In this document: one piece after another, positions 10,261 to 23,089 of the stretch
Numbering within the stretch: position 1 is the first letter of the stretch
Layout of the letters: each line of letters opens with the position of its first letter
Origin: Cyrtodaria siliqua
Taxonomy: Eukaryota; Mollusca; Bivalvia; Adapedonta; Hiatellidae
Length of the DNA stretch: 64,000 nucleotides
Assembly (NCBI GenBank): GCA_037043455.1
Contig: JAWPHD010005099.1
Location: 1-64,000 of the forward strand
Reading direction: 5' to 3'
Program-made: the position numbers and the translations under genes
Notes under the pieces: generated by a model
What the model was told of the DNA's origin: nothing
The model's input: only the letters and a program-made list of their open reading frames with translations
Database searches by the model: none

Positions 10261-11325
10261 GTCGTCTGTCTGTAGGCTATTTACCCGATACATTCATATT
10301 AAATCAGAGAACAATTAATATTACAAACTTTTGAAGCATGCCATAAATAAACCATTGAACTTTGAATGTGTCTTCATGTCATATGTCTATGGCGCTGTAT
10401 TCCAGTGTGGCGTGACTATATATTTGAGCACTGAGCTCACTGCTACAAGTAGACACCGTACCGTTTCCCGTCGTGAAATGAATAAAATATTGTTAACTCC
10501 ATGCATCACTCTCTCTCATTTATTTTCAATTTCATGTATCACCATTTCTGGTAATGTTAAATTATTTTTAAGCATTTAAACATTCGCTTAAAACATGTTT
10601 TAAGTATAAGGATTAATAAGTCATGTAACGGTCAGAACAACCCTTTTATAACGACTATGTACTGCATTTGATTCACGTTCAGCAATATGAAAGGCTTCAA
10701 AATAAATGCATAGATCAAACTAAGAATATTTTCAGACTGCTATCATACATTGATGTTATTTAAAATTTACTCACTTTACTCATTACTCAGATTACGAGTA
10801 CACCAGCGTCTCCCGTTCTTAGGGTTAATACTCGTTTCATCGCTATCGTAATAAATCGTATTCAGTCGCATTAGGTATTACTCAATAACTGATACAAATG
10901 TGTTTAAAGTCGCCTGCAAAACAGTTTTCACAGCAAGAGTGAACTGTCTGATTTCATCAACTGATTAATGCACTGATTCTTAGAATGAAGCAATTAAAGA
11001 TCGAAACGTTAGGCATGCTTCCAAGCTGAACAAAACACATTGTTGTTTTTTCTCCCAAGCTGAAACCAACTATACGGATCATAGCATACCCTACCATGCT
11101 GTTCTCCGTGATTGGAAAATATTTCCTATTTCTTTAAAATAGAAAGCGCATACAACTCAATGCATCATTGACAAGCCAGGAGGTCGAACAGCAGAACAAA
11201 CTCCAACAGTATACTGAAAAACCCAAACTGCACAAAAAATCTTAAAAAGCTCGTTTCATTTCTATGTTTACTACATCTCTAAACGCTTAACGTCTTGTCT
11301 TACTGCCTTAGAGATTACTTCAATG
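10261..11325. repeat. right part of segmental duplication, copy 1
   Basis: Matches 32539-33880 in order: cgatacattcatatt, ttaagcatttaaacattcgc, cttaaaacatgttttaagta, catgtaacggtcagaacaac, tcactgattcttagaatgaa, and finally a cttgtcttactgccttagag block equivalent to 33843-33870. Small indels and two microsatellite expansions distinguish the copies. No gene is seen in it. Confidence 0.85.
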
Positions 11326-11619
11326 AGAAAACAATCGTCACCCAAACGCAATGGTACTTTAGATATGCACTGAACCACCAAGCAAATTAAATATACAATG
11401 AAAAGGACAATACACAACACAAATAGTGGTGACGACAGGGTTATAGAGTGGTTAGCTTAAGTCAATTTATTGACATAGCATCGTTATTATCCTGTCTTCA
11501 GCGCTTAAAGTTGCATCTCATCCAAAGGAAATCTCTGACAATAAAGTCTACATCCAGAGAAGTTGAAACGGTATAGCGATAAAGCTATTGACAATATTGG
11601 CCGAGTCGTTCTGTTTTCA
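11326..11619. other. no feature seen
   Basis: Unique-looking AT-rich sequence between the segmental duplication and the 25-bp array. Nothing supportable. Confidence 0.4.
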
Positions 11620-12202
11620 AGATGTACCATGTAGATACTATAACCATTGTACCATGTAGATACTATAACCAATGTACCATGTTGATACTATAACTATTGT
11701 ACCATTTAGATACTATAACCATTGTACCATGTAGATACTGTAACGAATGTACCATGTCGATACTATAACCAATGTACCATATAGATACTATAACCAATGT
11801 ACCATGTAGATAATATAACCAATGTACCTTGTCGATACTATAATCAATGTACCATGCCGATACTATAAGCAATGTACCATGTAGATACTATAACCAATGT
11901 ACCTTTTCGATACTATAACCAATGTACCATGCCGAGACTATAACCAATGTACCATGTATATGCTATAACAAATGTACCATGTCGATACTATAAAAATGTA
12001 CCATGTCGATACTATAACCAATGTACCATATAGATACTATAACCAATGTATCATGTAGATAATATAACCAATGTACCATGCCGATACTATAACCAATGTA
12101 CCACGTATATACTATAACCAATGTACCATGTAGATACTATAACAAATGTACCAATTTACCATGTTTTTACTATAACCAATGTGCCATGCAGATACTATAA
12201 AT
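11620..12202. repeat. 25-bp minisatellite, about 23 copies
   Basis: The unit contains accatgtagatactataacc followed by aatgt. Variation is concentrated at the ccatgtaga/ccatgtcga/ccatgccga positions. The array is clean over most of its length and frays near 12150. The 69-aa antisense ORF is a repeat by-product. Confidence 0.93.
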
Positions 12203-12930
12203 AATGAGATGCCAACAGTCCATGTCAACATTTTAAAAATACATGTAGAACGAATCTAAAGCGTTTTCTTGTACAATTATGTAGATCATGACTCATAATG
12301 AGAACATGTCACGTGTGAGTCTCCCTGGTCGATGACGCATACGCTTCTTTTATCTACTGCCTTAATGCCAAGGTATGAGTTACATATGTTTGCTTTTGAT
12401 AATCTGCGCGTCTGTTTGTTTAGTGTTTATATCATCATCGTAAACCGTAAGCGTTTCGAAGATTAGGTTAACACCGTTTGTTTTGTAATGATATCATATG
12501 TGTGTATATATTTAGTATTGTGTAACATGTAGACAGTTCTGCATAGTGTTTATTTATTCGTCCTATGTAAAGAGATATGAGTTTTTTTAGAAACATAATA
12601 ATCGATTTAGATTACTATTGCATCTGCATAACCTTTTATGCCATGTAACACTGTTGCGTTGTCGCAGATAAATATCATTTTCTTTGTACACTTATTGTAT
12701 TGTAAAACAAACGTTCGTTGTGTTTAAATGTGTTATTTCCTGGCGCTATCTATTTGTTTGGTTAGAGCATACATCACGTCTAATTCCGATTGTCCACCAT
12801 TATGGTTAGATAAATGATATCATTGCATGTTTCCCTCAACAATGGTCACAGATGTATATATATAATGCCATATACGTTATATGTTTGATTTAATTTTTTA
12901 ATTTATCTTTGATTACTGGAATTTGTATTA
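12203..12930. other. AT-rich stretch, no feature seen
   Basis: No recognisable gene, array or hairpin found by eye. Confidence 0.4.
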
Positions 12931-12939
12931 CTATGTATG

Positions 12940-13180
12940 TACCCAAAACATTCTGGGTATGATATTTTTGCGAAATATTCTCGGAACTGTTTGTTACCCA
13001 ACATTTGAGATATCATTTGTTGCCAGTTTGAGCACTATTTGTAAACCCGATATTCGCGGTACCATCTGTTACGGTATGCCATATGTTTCCCAATACTCGG
13101 GGTACTATTTGTTTGCCAATATTCGGAATAGCATTTGTGGCCCAATAGTTGGGGTACCATTTGATGCTGAGTGCATTAAT
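12940..13180. repeat. old, degenerate ~26-bp tandem repeat, about 9 copies
   Basis: Variants of ggtaccatttgt followed by cccaatattc recur at roughly 26-bp spacing, for example at about 13098, 13124 and 13150. Copies differ at many positions. The 102-aa ORF over it (12923-13231) is attributed to the repeat. Confidence 0.7.
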
Positions 13181-13862
13181 ATGATGCTTTTGTGTACATG
13201 TGTTACTTTACAATTAAACATATTGCTATAAAACACACACTGAGAGAATAGAATGTCCCACTGTTTTGTCAATTAAGGCCAGATACGAAATCTCGATATT
13301 AACTAATCAAACATGTCCGTATACCAGTTTGAGCGATATTTCAAATTGTAACGTAAACTATGACATATTACAACTGTTATCAGGAAGAAATGTAACTTTA
13401 AGTTGATTACTTTTATTATCAGACATTATAATTTAGAGTCCATCCTCTATCCATATGTCATTTCTACTGACATTGTAAATGACGCATATCGATAAAACAT
13501 AATAAAAAGAGTAATAAAACAGTTCACCATTTTTTGTTTTAAAACATAAAGCGGACGACGAAAAAAAGAGCCGGAACAAAATAGAAAAACTATGCTAATT
13601 CAGTACTAAATAAGAAAGCGCTTACATAAATGGCCTATTAGCGAGAGTAAACACATTAGAGGAACACAGTACGATCACATTAATGAGTTATTGCGTATCA
13701 ATAATTCAGTACTACTGGGTAAGAGTGGCGTCACTCTAATATTATCTCAGAATAAAATTTCATCTCACACAAGTCCCTTATAGCCATATGATGATGTTCT
13801 GTCCTCAAATTAACTTTATAAAGCACCTGTCAATTTAACCATTACATTTACAAAGCACCTGC
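13181..13862. other. no feature seen
   Basis: AT-rich sequence with no gene or repeat that I can support. Confidence 0.4.
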
Positions 13863-14341
13863 CATTGGAATTGAATTGAAATGAACGTTGTTTAACGGCT
13901 CATGAACACAGTATAGTTATTTAGAGCCGCCCCAGAGAGAGGGGAAGGATACATAGGAATCCAGGAACCGTGCCCTAATCTTATTATCGAAAGAATTCCT
14001 ATGGTTCTTTAACGTGCTCGGAGGGTAGACTGATACACGGCACAGCCCGGTTTACGTCCCCATCCGACGGACGAGTCTAAGGGAAAGTGTCTTGCCTAAG
14101 AACACACCGACGAAACTCAGTGGCACCACGGAGGATTGAACCCGGGGCCTCCGGTTACAAATCTGCCGCGCTACCGACTGCGCCACGCCAGCCCTCCCAT
14201 CCGACGGACGAGGCTAAGGGAAAGTGTCTTGCCTAAGAATACACCGATGAAACTCAGTGGCACCACGAAGGATTGAACCCGGGGCCTCCTGTTACAAATC
14301 CGTCGCGCTACAGACTGCGCCACGCCAGCCCTCATTGGAAT
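13863..14341 (-). mobile_element. tRNA-derived SINE on the minus strand with duplicated head, 9-bp TSD
   Basis: The 9-mer cattggaat flanks the element at 13863-13871 and 14333-14341. Read on the minus strand it starts with a tRNA-like head containing ggcgtggcgcagtc (A box) and gggttcaatcc (B box). It then carries a partial body, a second near-identical head (about 14131-14196), and a longer body with the phrase cacgttaaagaacc, which is common in aquatic-invertebrate SINEs as far as I recall. The head-plus-partial-body unit is a tandem duplication of about 137 bp (14058-14196 and 14197-14332). Internal Pol III promoters are implied by the boxes. Confidence 0.85.
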
Positions 14342-14379
14342 CATGTTTTACATTATAAGTCACATCACAATTATATTAT

Positions 14380-14962
14380 TAGTTAATGGTCGTGTTCACT
14401 CTGTATGCCATGGGGAGCAATATTGTTCACTGTGTATACGATGGTGAGCAATATTGTTCACTCTGTATACAATGGGGAGCAATATGGTACACTCTGTTTA
14501 CGATGGGGAGCAATATTGTTCACTCTGTATACGATGGGGAGCAATATTGTTCACTCTGTATACGATGGGAAGCAATATGGTACACTCTGCATACGATGGG
14601 GAGAAATATTGTTCACTCTGTATACGATAGGGGTGGGGGGAATATTGTTCACTCTGTATACGATGGGGAGCAATATGGTACACTCTGTATACAATGGGGA
14701 GAAATATTGTTCTCTCTGTTTACGATGGGGTGAAATATTGATCACTTCGTATACGATGGGGAGAAATATTGTTCTCTCTGTATATGATCGGGAGCAATAT
14801 TGTTCACTCTTTATAAGATGGGGAGAAATATGTTTCACTCTTTATATTTTGTTTTATGGGGAGCAATAGTGTTCACTTTGTATACGATGGGGAGCGATAT
14901 GGTTCACTCCGTATACGATGTGTACCAATATGGTTCACTCTGTATACGATGGGGAGCAATTA
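14380..14962. repeat. 31-bp minisatellite, about 18 copies
   Basis: The unit contains cactctgtatacgatgggga followed by gcaatattgtt. Because 31 is not a multiple of 3, the repeat cycles through all frames and produces several overlapping Cys/Tyr-rich ORFs on both strands, none of which is credible as a gene. Confidence 0.93.
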
Positions 14963-15855
14963 TACACGAATTACAGACAAGCGACAGCATTTACTCGCCG
15001 TTTTGGGATGAGGAAGTCTACTCTTAGTGCGATAATCCTAGTACTGATAAGTGCACAGTGATAACACCAGCGTTACGGTGTTTAAAGTGTTAAGAGCTTC
15101 AACGATGACAGGTGTTTGCGTTTGATCGGCGTGAAGTTAAGATACAACAGTGTTAGCAGGGTAGTTGGTGGCCACGAGTAAACAAAAGTTATATCATAAG
15201 CACCCTGGCTGGGTGTCTGAGATTTCTGTATATAGTTAATCATTCAATCTATATAACTAAATCAAATAACATATTTCAATTTAGAGCCAATATGAATTCA
15301 TGACTTAACTTTTATCCCTGCATCATGTACAGCATATCCATATCTCATTACGTGACGACTGTGATGTGATGTGTTGTAGTCTTTCATAAATGCATAGTGT
15401 ACATATTTCTAGATGCACAATATAATGTCGTTATGGTGTATTCTACTGTGCATAATATCAATAATCAATATCAAAAGTTTGAATTTAATAATAGTTGTAT
15501 TCTTTGAAATCCTATTCATGACCAGAGTAAATACAATATATATATGGCTCTCACAGGATGGCATTGAGTGGTATAGACTGAGGAAAGAATCAATGTCAGT
15601 AATGCAGTTAACTATGTTTAAAACAATTGCTGAAACATGTCAAAGATACGAGTATATACAATTATCAAAGAAAATCAAGCGCATTCATATATGAAAAAAT
15701 GAATGTTGTATTACTGTATAAGACGTTGGTGCCCTGTATATAAACAGCCTCATGATTACGCAAAATATAAATGTTGTTGATGTTTTTTATTTAATCACTA
15801 GTAAAGTTATCACCCATAAGTTAAGATGATACTAAATGATGATATGATGGACCTC
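14963..15855. other. no feature seen
   Basis: AT-rich sequence. The 93-aa ORF at 15413-15694 has no recognisable motif. Confidence 0.4.
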
Positions 15856-16078
15856 CGGTTTGATGACGGGCCAAAGACGTGCACCGGGGATTACCTCCAC
15901 AGCTCCTAACATGTCCGTCTTTGTACGGTGACCGTCTCCATGCGCTTATTCCATTATGGTTTACAGCTGGTTTACATCCCGATGGATTATGGTGTCCAGA
16001 TGGTTTAAGCTGTACCGACACCTGTTCATTAACCAAGCAATATTATACAATTATCGTTACAAATTATACAAATCAATA
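15856..16078 (+). other. locally GC-richer open frame, possible exon relic
   Basis: GC content rises visibly above the surroundings over 15860-16030, and one frame reads through to 16079 with a Cys-containing tail (CPDGLSCTDTC). A pyrimidine-rich stretch ending in cactag lies upstream at about 15800. I do not recognise the protein. It could be an exon of an unseen gene, a pseudoexon or another dispersed repeat. Confidence 0.2.
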
Positions 16079-16682
16079 AAAAATAGGTGAACCATTCTCA
16101 TTTAGCTGTATTATGAATGTTGCATATATGAATGCTGTTAGTATATTATAATATTAGTCCTACTTGTGTTACCATTTAATTTAAAAAACAATCATTAAAC
16201 ACATTTTCTTTTTTATTCCGCCAATTTCCCCTAACGTGCCTCTTTTTTATTACTGACGCGTGACGTCTCTAATTGCTTACGTCCATGGCGTCAAAGTTCT
16301 AAACGTCGCACAATTTGTCGGATGTTTTAATGAAAACAAAGTCGTTTATCAAGTTGTCGATTATTTTTAAAATGGCAAACAACGCTACTTTATATTATGA
16401 TGTCAGTGCAGAAAAGCGGTATGGAGGACGTTTCGTTATCTCCTCCATTTTGTTTTCGTGTTGAAGGTATGATGCATCCATCGTTAAATGTTGATGTCGC
16501 GAGAAGTAGATATGGGCTCATGATAGCGACACATTGACCAATGAAACCTTGAGAATTAGCAAATGCTCCTTAAACAAAATGTATGTGCAGTATGTACGTA
16601 CATATTCTGAAACAATGTTATATATAGCATAAAACATGTTTAGAAGAAACGTTATGATATATATATAACAATGAGCATATTG
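16056..16682. other. no feature seen
   Basis: AT-rich, with no supportable gene. Confidence 0.4.
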
Positions 16683-16850
16683 TGCTACAATGAATAACAA
16701 AGAGTATGATAATGGACCTTTGGAAACGGCCGAACACGACATATACAAAATATTGCAGTCTCGGTTTGATTGAGACTGTTCCATGAACGGTAGTGAAATA
16801 TGCTAGCTACCGCTCACGCCCTCTAGCCCCTGGTTGAGCAGAACTCAATA
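16683..16850 (+). repeat. dispersed repeat family Y copy
   Basis: Shares gattgagactgttc, gaacggtagtgaaa, cgctcacgccctctag and ggttgagcagaact with 23706-23795. Its left part (gaacacgacatatacaaaat) matches 22960-23010. The family name Y is for this report. No coding capacity is seen. Confidence 0.75.
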
Positions 16851-19800
16851 TTCATAAAATCAATAGAACATAATTTAACCATCCCGAAGATGGCATGCAT
16901 ATGGCGGTGGATATAGATATGTTCCTCCCATATGTCCAGCGGCGTATGGTCCCAGTATCTAACAAAATACTATGCACCGAAGAGCAAAATAAACAAAATA
17001 GAATTTAGTTGGGAGCAGCGGTTATGAAGCCTGCATATCACAAGTAACAGTCAAAAGACTAAATTAAAAAGCAGACAACATATCCTATGAGTGGTTAAAC
17101 AATACCCAGAGCCTTTTATCGGCCGGAGTAGTGGAACCACCGAATCGAAATTTATGTAAGAAAACAAAAGCAATTGAAATGACAATATGAGCTTTAACAT
17201 AGTATAAATATGTTAAAATTAAACAAAACTGCAAAAACATTACTGATTTGTTTATCTTTTATATCTATATTTAACTAATTTTCTTATTTGAAATATATTT
17301 TAAAATATTTGTGTCATATGTATTTTCATTTGACCATTAGTTTCTAAAATATTTGTTTTTTTGTTTAAATTGTTACATCTTTTGAGAGTTACCCTCCCTT
17401 TCTTTGAAAACATGAAATGTCATGATAAAAACACATAACACGAATGGAAGATATAAGATATTCACTTCTTAAAATTGGTAGGAAATAATATAAAACAAAA
17501 ACAAAAACATAAATGTTTGATCCATGTATTACAGATGTTCCGTCTATTATAAAATTTAAACATGGATAAATCTAAATTACCTTTTAATTGAATATCGTTT
17601 GAGTAACTGTAATTCTGCGTTAACATTAAATATTTGAAAAATGTATTTTACAAACACATTTGTATTGATAATGCCGGTAAACTTGATGTCAAACACATTT
17701 TAGTTGGCATATAGTAAAATTAGGAACATCAAAAGTTGCACTTATTCGAAGAACTTAACAAAATCCGGTTGTATAAGCGTTATAATTTTAATTCAACACA
17801 TCGATTTGACAGCTTTAAAATGTGTTTCATGTATTCAGGGTAGACGATAGTAACTCGTTTGCAGTTCAACCGTATCTCCAATCAAGCGTGAAATACACAC
17901 AACAATGAGAATATTATTGGCATATTCTTAGTTGGGTATTTAGGAATTTTGATTAGTTTATATTGAATAATAGAAAATACACCCTTAATGATAATGTTAA
18001 TGATTGTAAGATAATGAAATACGATCGGACGCTGATTCTACTTTACGCTAACACAGCCATCGATGGTGCGTCTATAAGACATGTACTGTAGCACCATCAT
18101 GCATCAGCCTTATGCCTCTGTTGTTTCGTTTGTTTCTAAGAGACATAAAATCGAGGGGTATGCATTTCAAAGTAGTGTAATTCATTTATTACATGGCAGA
18201 TCTTGTTAAAACTGACCATTTATTTCCGTCATATACTGATGTAAAACCTACGTGTTATTGTCTGTTTGAATTAGAAATAAAATAAAAGCTAGGTTAACTC
18301 GAACTACCCTTTGTATCTTTGAGATTGTTGTTTAGTGAAGCTGTTCCACACTAATTTGAGACAGTGTGGCATGTCTACGTTTGAAAGAAAGCGTGTGCCA
18401 TTTTGTGTATTGAATTTTGATAAGAGCATCCTTCAATAATATGACCTAAGTATATACAACGTAAGTAAGCTACGCGAAATGTGAATATTTATTGTCTCTG
18501 TAGTTTCCTGAAATCAGTGATGATTATGTTATAAACTAGCCAATGGTTCAATTAGTAATGTGCTTAATTTAGTGTTCGTTGTTTACGTAAAACAAAGATT
18601 TTCTCCAGTGAGCGGATTCGCCGCCTTACAAAGGATATTACGGATACATCGAATCCGGTTTTGAATGAACAGTTCCATTAATAACTGAAAGTTGTTCTGG
18701 GTCGTTATGAAATCATCAACAAGCTATAGTTGCGTATTATCTTGATGCTTGTGTTTTATAATACAGAACATTTGGCGAGTCTAAATAGAAACCTACCTTG
18801 TAATTAATTGTATTTGGCAGAGAAGAATAAAACGTATACATTATAAGTGTAATCTAGCATTTCAGAACGTTCTTTTAAGCTCTTGCATGCATTAACAATA
18901 ACATAAACACTTGTTTAATTGGAAACGTATGATACAATTTGCTTTGTTTTGGTTTAATAAAGTAGTTTTCTTTTGTTTACATTCAGACTTCTGTGATGTC
19001 TGTTTTAAAGGCCTGGAGGTGAGTTGAAATCAGTATGGTGTCATTTTAAATGCTAACATACATCCATCAAAATGTGTTTCAGTATGATATTAAATTTGCA
19101 TGCACTCTACACTAAGCCTTCCCCACGATTCCCTACGAGTATTGCTAATGAAATAGTTTGTTATTGAAAACTCGACAGTCTGAACTTTTCTTTTGTAAAC
19201 ATTATTAATTATAATACATAATATGATACTTTAAGGCTCTTATAAATGCTTGTTTTATGATTGTTGTATACTTTATACAAATCGTAGAATACGTTTTATG
19301 AATTATATGAATAACTGTAAGCAATATAAACCTAATTTAAATTCATATTTATGAACTTACATAAAAGGCCGCCCGCGAGCCCACAAATGCACACAGTTTT
19401 TTCATGTAAAACTGAATCATTCTATGAGGCTTCTTATTTGAGAACGATTTTCCAGAACGTCTCCAGTCCTTTATTTGTATAACTATATATTTTCCGTGAA
19501 CTGCACACGAATGTGATCGGTGATAGCTGAAAAACAGAAAATGATCAGTATTTTTTAAATTTCGGAATGTTGTCTGTCGATAACAATTTATTTTAATACA
19601 TTACCTAATACACTAGTTTGCCTCATATAAAAGTAATTATAAAGGTCAAACAAGAAATTCAGTTTTCACAGTAGACAGTCGACCAAAACATGTATCAAAA
19701 AAAGTGGTTCTAAGGTAGAGAGTATCGCTCAAGCCGGTGGTATGGTCTCGGTATGGTAATATTTCAGAGCATTGAGGATAGAACAAAATACACTGTTTTC

Positions 19801-20204
19801 GAGTCGTTGGTATTTATTCCACAATTAAGGTAAACATACCTGGAACTTTTTTCCTTGAAGCAGAAGTCCTGAAAATCAAACTTCTTTAGCCCTATCGATA
19901 TAATTATGTTTTTTTTTACAAATTTCACTTCCGTACACAAATATCCATTCCACTATGATCATCACATCTCTGTGGGTAGGCAGATGGCGATATGCGGTTC
20001 TCTCCACATTCAGCAAATAGTCCTGCAAAACAAAGCTCTGTGATAATAAAACCGGCCAAAACATTACATTTTATCAAATGGCATAGTAAACACAGTATTC
20101 AAACACATTCCTTTCACAAGTAACCAGGCCCTGAATTGTCAACACATTTTTTTTAAAGTACTACTTTCGTAGGTAATGACCCGGAAGCGAAATAATACTG
20201 ACAC
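16851..20204. other. 3.3 kb of AT-rich sequence, no gene seen
   Basis: Every ORF in this stretch is short and without recognisable motifs. No tandem array or obvious hairpin was found by eye. It could be intronic or intergenic. Confidence 0.4.
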
Positions 20205-20335
20205 CGTATGGGGCGCCGTGAGCGGTGTTGGATGAGTGGTGTTGAACTTATATAACCTGTCATGAACAGTCTCATTAAAACCGAAGCTGGTACTTTTCTC
20301 TCTTGTTTGTGTTCACTGCATCCATACTACGAAGA
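20205..20335 (-). repeat. dispersed repeat family Y copy
   Basis: Contains gtcatgaacagtctcattaa, aaccgaagctggtactttt and tctcttgtttgtgtt, matching the minus-strand sense of the copy at 36340-36460. Confidence 0.7.
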
Positions 20336-20689
20336 ACACATCAAATGTCCATATAATTTTCACAAATGTAGGCAGATTTTATAACTGTCTGGTACGTTGT
20401 GAAAGCGTCACGTGGATTGATTCTAATTGGAAAGATAATTCGCATAGCGGTTCATGCGTTATATAAACGTTTACCGTGATAACGACGCTTAAAGACACAT
20501 TTCCCAGCTGATTGTAGTCGTTGAAAAGTCATGGATAGCATGCTTTTTAACTGCTTACTTCTCGCTGACTGATTACCACAGAGACATTATATTGAGGCCC
20601 CATCACAGTTTTCTTCTTTTCATTTACTATTACCTTAGTTTTTGATATAAGATATATTGTAACTAAAAAAAACACTAGATTGTTTATTA

Positions 20690-21770
20690 CGGGGGAGCAT
20701 ATAGTCGCCGCTTTTTCCGTCCGTCGTATGTGCGTCCGTGCGTCCATGCGCTTTTTGTCCGGAGCATAACTCAAAAAGTATGCTTGATTAAAGTCCCTGT
20801 GAATGATAAGGTTAATGAGACGGAGTGCAGTTCATAGGAACCATAACTCTATCCGGAGCATAATAGAGTTCCGTACGGATTCATTTTGAATAAGGAAAGG
20901 TTATGAATGAATGAATATAAATACACTAAAAGGAAGCAGAACAGGAAATGTTCAAATCTGACCACAGAGTCACGATTTGAACAAACTTGGTAGATGACCA
21001 TAACCTTAAGGTAAATGCAAAATATTAAACCTCTGGCTATTGTAGTTTCAGAGATGAATATTGTTGAAGTGTTTCCCTATATAAGTCTATGTGTAATATG
21101 TGACCACTGGGGCGGGTCCAAATTTGACCTCAGGGTCACCATTAGAACAAACTAGTTAGAGGACCATAAGACGATGTTACATGCAAAATATCACAGCTCT
21201 ATATCTTGTATTTTTGCAGACGATATTTTAAGATTTGTTAAATGAAACGGATAAGCCCCATTGCGGGGGGCATTTATGACCTCAGGTGCACCAATCGAAC
21301 AAACATATAATGATGCTTCACAAAAACTTGTGTTGTCCGTGGTCGAGTGGTCTCAGACTTGAAATCACATGTCCCTCACCGCTGTGGGTTCGATTCCCCA
21401 TGGGGCCAGGACTTTTAAGTATGAGTATCAAGCTATCCAGCTTGCTTGCGGAACGTCGGTGGTTCTACTCAGGTGCGCGCCCGTGCACGAAAAAATGCCC
21501 GGATTTGCACCTGGAGTCTTCCTCCACCAATAAAATGCTGAAATGTCGCCAAATGACCTTAGCTGTTGGTGCAACTATAAAATCCAGTTTAATGAATTCA
21601 TATAAGATTTGATTGAATTCCGACAAACGGTTTCTGAGAAAAAGTCGTCAGAAGCAAAAGATAACGACGACGACGGACGACGGACAGACAACGGACGGAC
21701 GACGGACGAAGAGTGATTCCAAAACATCACATTGAGCCTTCGGCTCAGATGATCAAAAACACTGACATAT
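20690..21770. mobile_element. dispersed repeat with GTCCGTCC/GGACGGAC-rich ends, interrupted by a SINE
   Basis: The left end has a gggggagcatatagtcgcc motif and a gtccgtccgtc-like tract. The interior has two to three diverged ~190-bp subrepeats (a gaacaaac...gaccataa...atgcaaaat pattern at about 20980, 21150 and 21290). The right end has gacgacggacgacggac and gagccttcggctcagatgat. I recall similarly organised dispersed repeats as common in bivalve genomes. The SINE at 21335-21600 splits it. Confidence 0.65.
21335..21600 (+). mobile_element. tRNA-derived SINE with conserved central domain
   Basis: The head has an A-box-like tggtcgagtggtctcag and a B-box-like gggttcgattccc at about 21387-21399, compatible with Pol III transcription. 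The body begins gcttgcggaacgtcggtgg, passes through cacctggagtcttcctccac and tcgccaaatgacctt, and ends near ttggtgcaactataaaatcc. The same body is seen more diverged at 2900-3116. I associate this domain with bivalve SINEs. The superfamily assignment is from memory and not certain. Confidence 0.8.
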
Positions 21771-22915
21771 GACAACGATTTTTGAATTTTGAAGTCCCGA
21801 TGAGTTTCTTGCATTTGAGATTTACTAAAACATGGCAGAGAAGTAATCGATAATAGAGTATATTGTGCTAAAAATACAAAAAATACTAATTGTTAACACG
21901 GGTCTTTTAAAAAAATCCATCTATACATAGTTTTTTTACATATATACAAGTGCACATAAAATGCAAAACGGTTATAATTTTTTCTACATTATTACCGTAT
22001 ACACTCTTTATGGGACGGGCCTCATCCTTTGACAAAACACTAATAATCTCAATTTTCTTGTGCAAATGTATTTCTAACAGCGATTTACAGTTACCTATAG
22101 AAATTCTCTCTACCCCCCCCCCCCCCCCCCCCCCAAATACAATAGGCTCGAAATGTGTCTTTAAGTATAAATAAATATACTCGTATATTAACAGGTATCC
22201 GGGTAGAGATTAAGTTTACATAAAAACATTTATTTACCATTAAATTTATATAAATGACGAACGCATGCGCCAAATCTTTCCAGTATAGATACTAAATATA
22301 TATATAAGTTGTGACAGAAACAGTGTTTACTAAAGAAATGCGATGACCTGTTAAAAATTACCTATTAAAACATTTAGGCCAACATTAAGATTTCATTTCA
22401 CACCAAAGCCAACCCCGTTTTAGCTTTTTGGAGAAGGCGTTGGATGGGGTATGACAGTTAATACACGGACCACGTAATGAGGATGTCTCTTCTGGAAATA
22501 GGGTCATAAATTACAACGCAACATGTCTATGTTGTCAGACACAATTGACGTCCTACGCAGTAATAGGAGAAAAACCGCTGTTGGAATATGCGTAGTTATA
22601 ATGATTAATATCTATTGACTATTACGTGAAAATACACAATAAAATAAAATTTAAAGATTGGCAGACTGACGAAAGGAAACGAATTATTCGTTTTTTGTTT
22701 GTATTCAGTTATAGATTTCATTTGATTTCCAATCATATTTCATATGTCTTATCGTTTCATTTGAGACATAATGCAAGAAAAGAAATTTACCCAATATTAC
22801 CGTCACGAACAAAGCCCCGTGCAAACGTCTGAGCTTGAGATAATAAATTCGTCTTTCATAACATAGTATATATACCAAGTTATGTGAAAACATGTGTGAA
22901 AATGATCCTCAGTAT
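21771..22915. other. AT-rich stretch with a poly-C tract, no gene seen
   Basis: Contains a run of about 22 C at 22113-22134. No gene, array or structured RNA can be supported. Confidence 0.45.
22113..22134 (+). repeat. homopolymer C tract, about 22 bases
   Basis: Uninterrupted C run directly visible. It can form a G-rich tract on the minus strand and is prone to length error in assembly. Confidence 0.9.
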
Positions 22916-23075
22916 AACGTTTCATTTAAAACAAAGTATGAAAAGAGAAATTTGGAAATCGTCGAACACGATAAATACAAAAAATATTGTAGTCTCCGTT
23001 TTCTCAATCTATGGTGATGTGATTTACAAACTTCGTAAGATCCTTAGTCATAATCACTTTCATACCTTGTTAAAC
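22916..23075 (+). repeat. family Y-related fragment
   Basis: The run with gtcgaacacgataaatac and attgtagtctccgttt matches 16715-16770 by eye. It diverges after 23010. Confidence 0.55.
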
Positions 23076-23089
23076 AGTTGATCAAAAGA

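Noticed and set aside
14386..14869. Overlapping Tyr/Cys-rich ORFs
   Set aside because: The 31-bp array cycles through all three frames, so each ORF is the same repeat in shifted registers.
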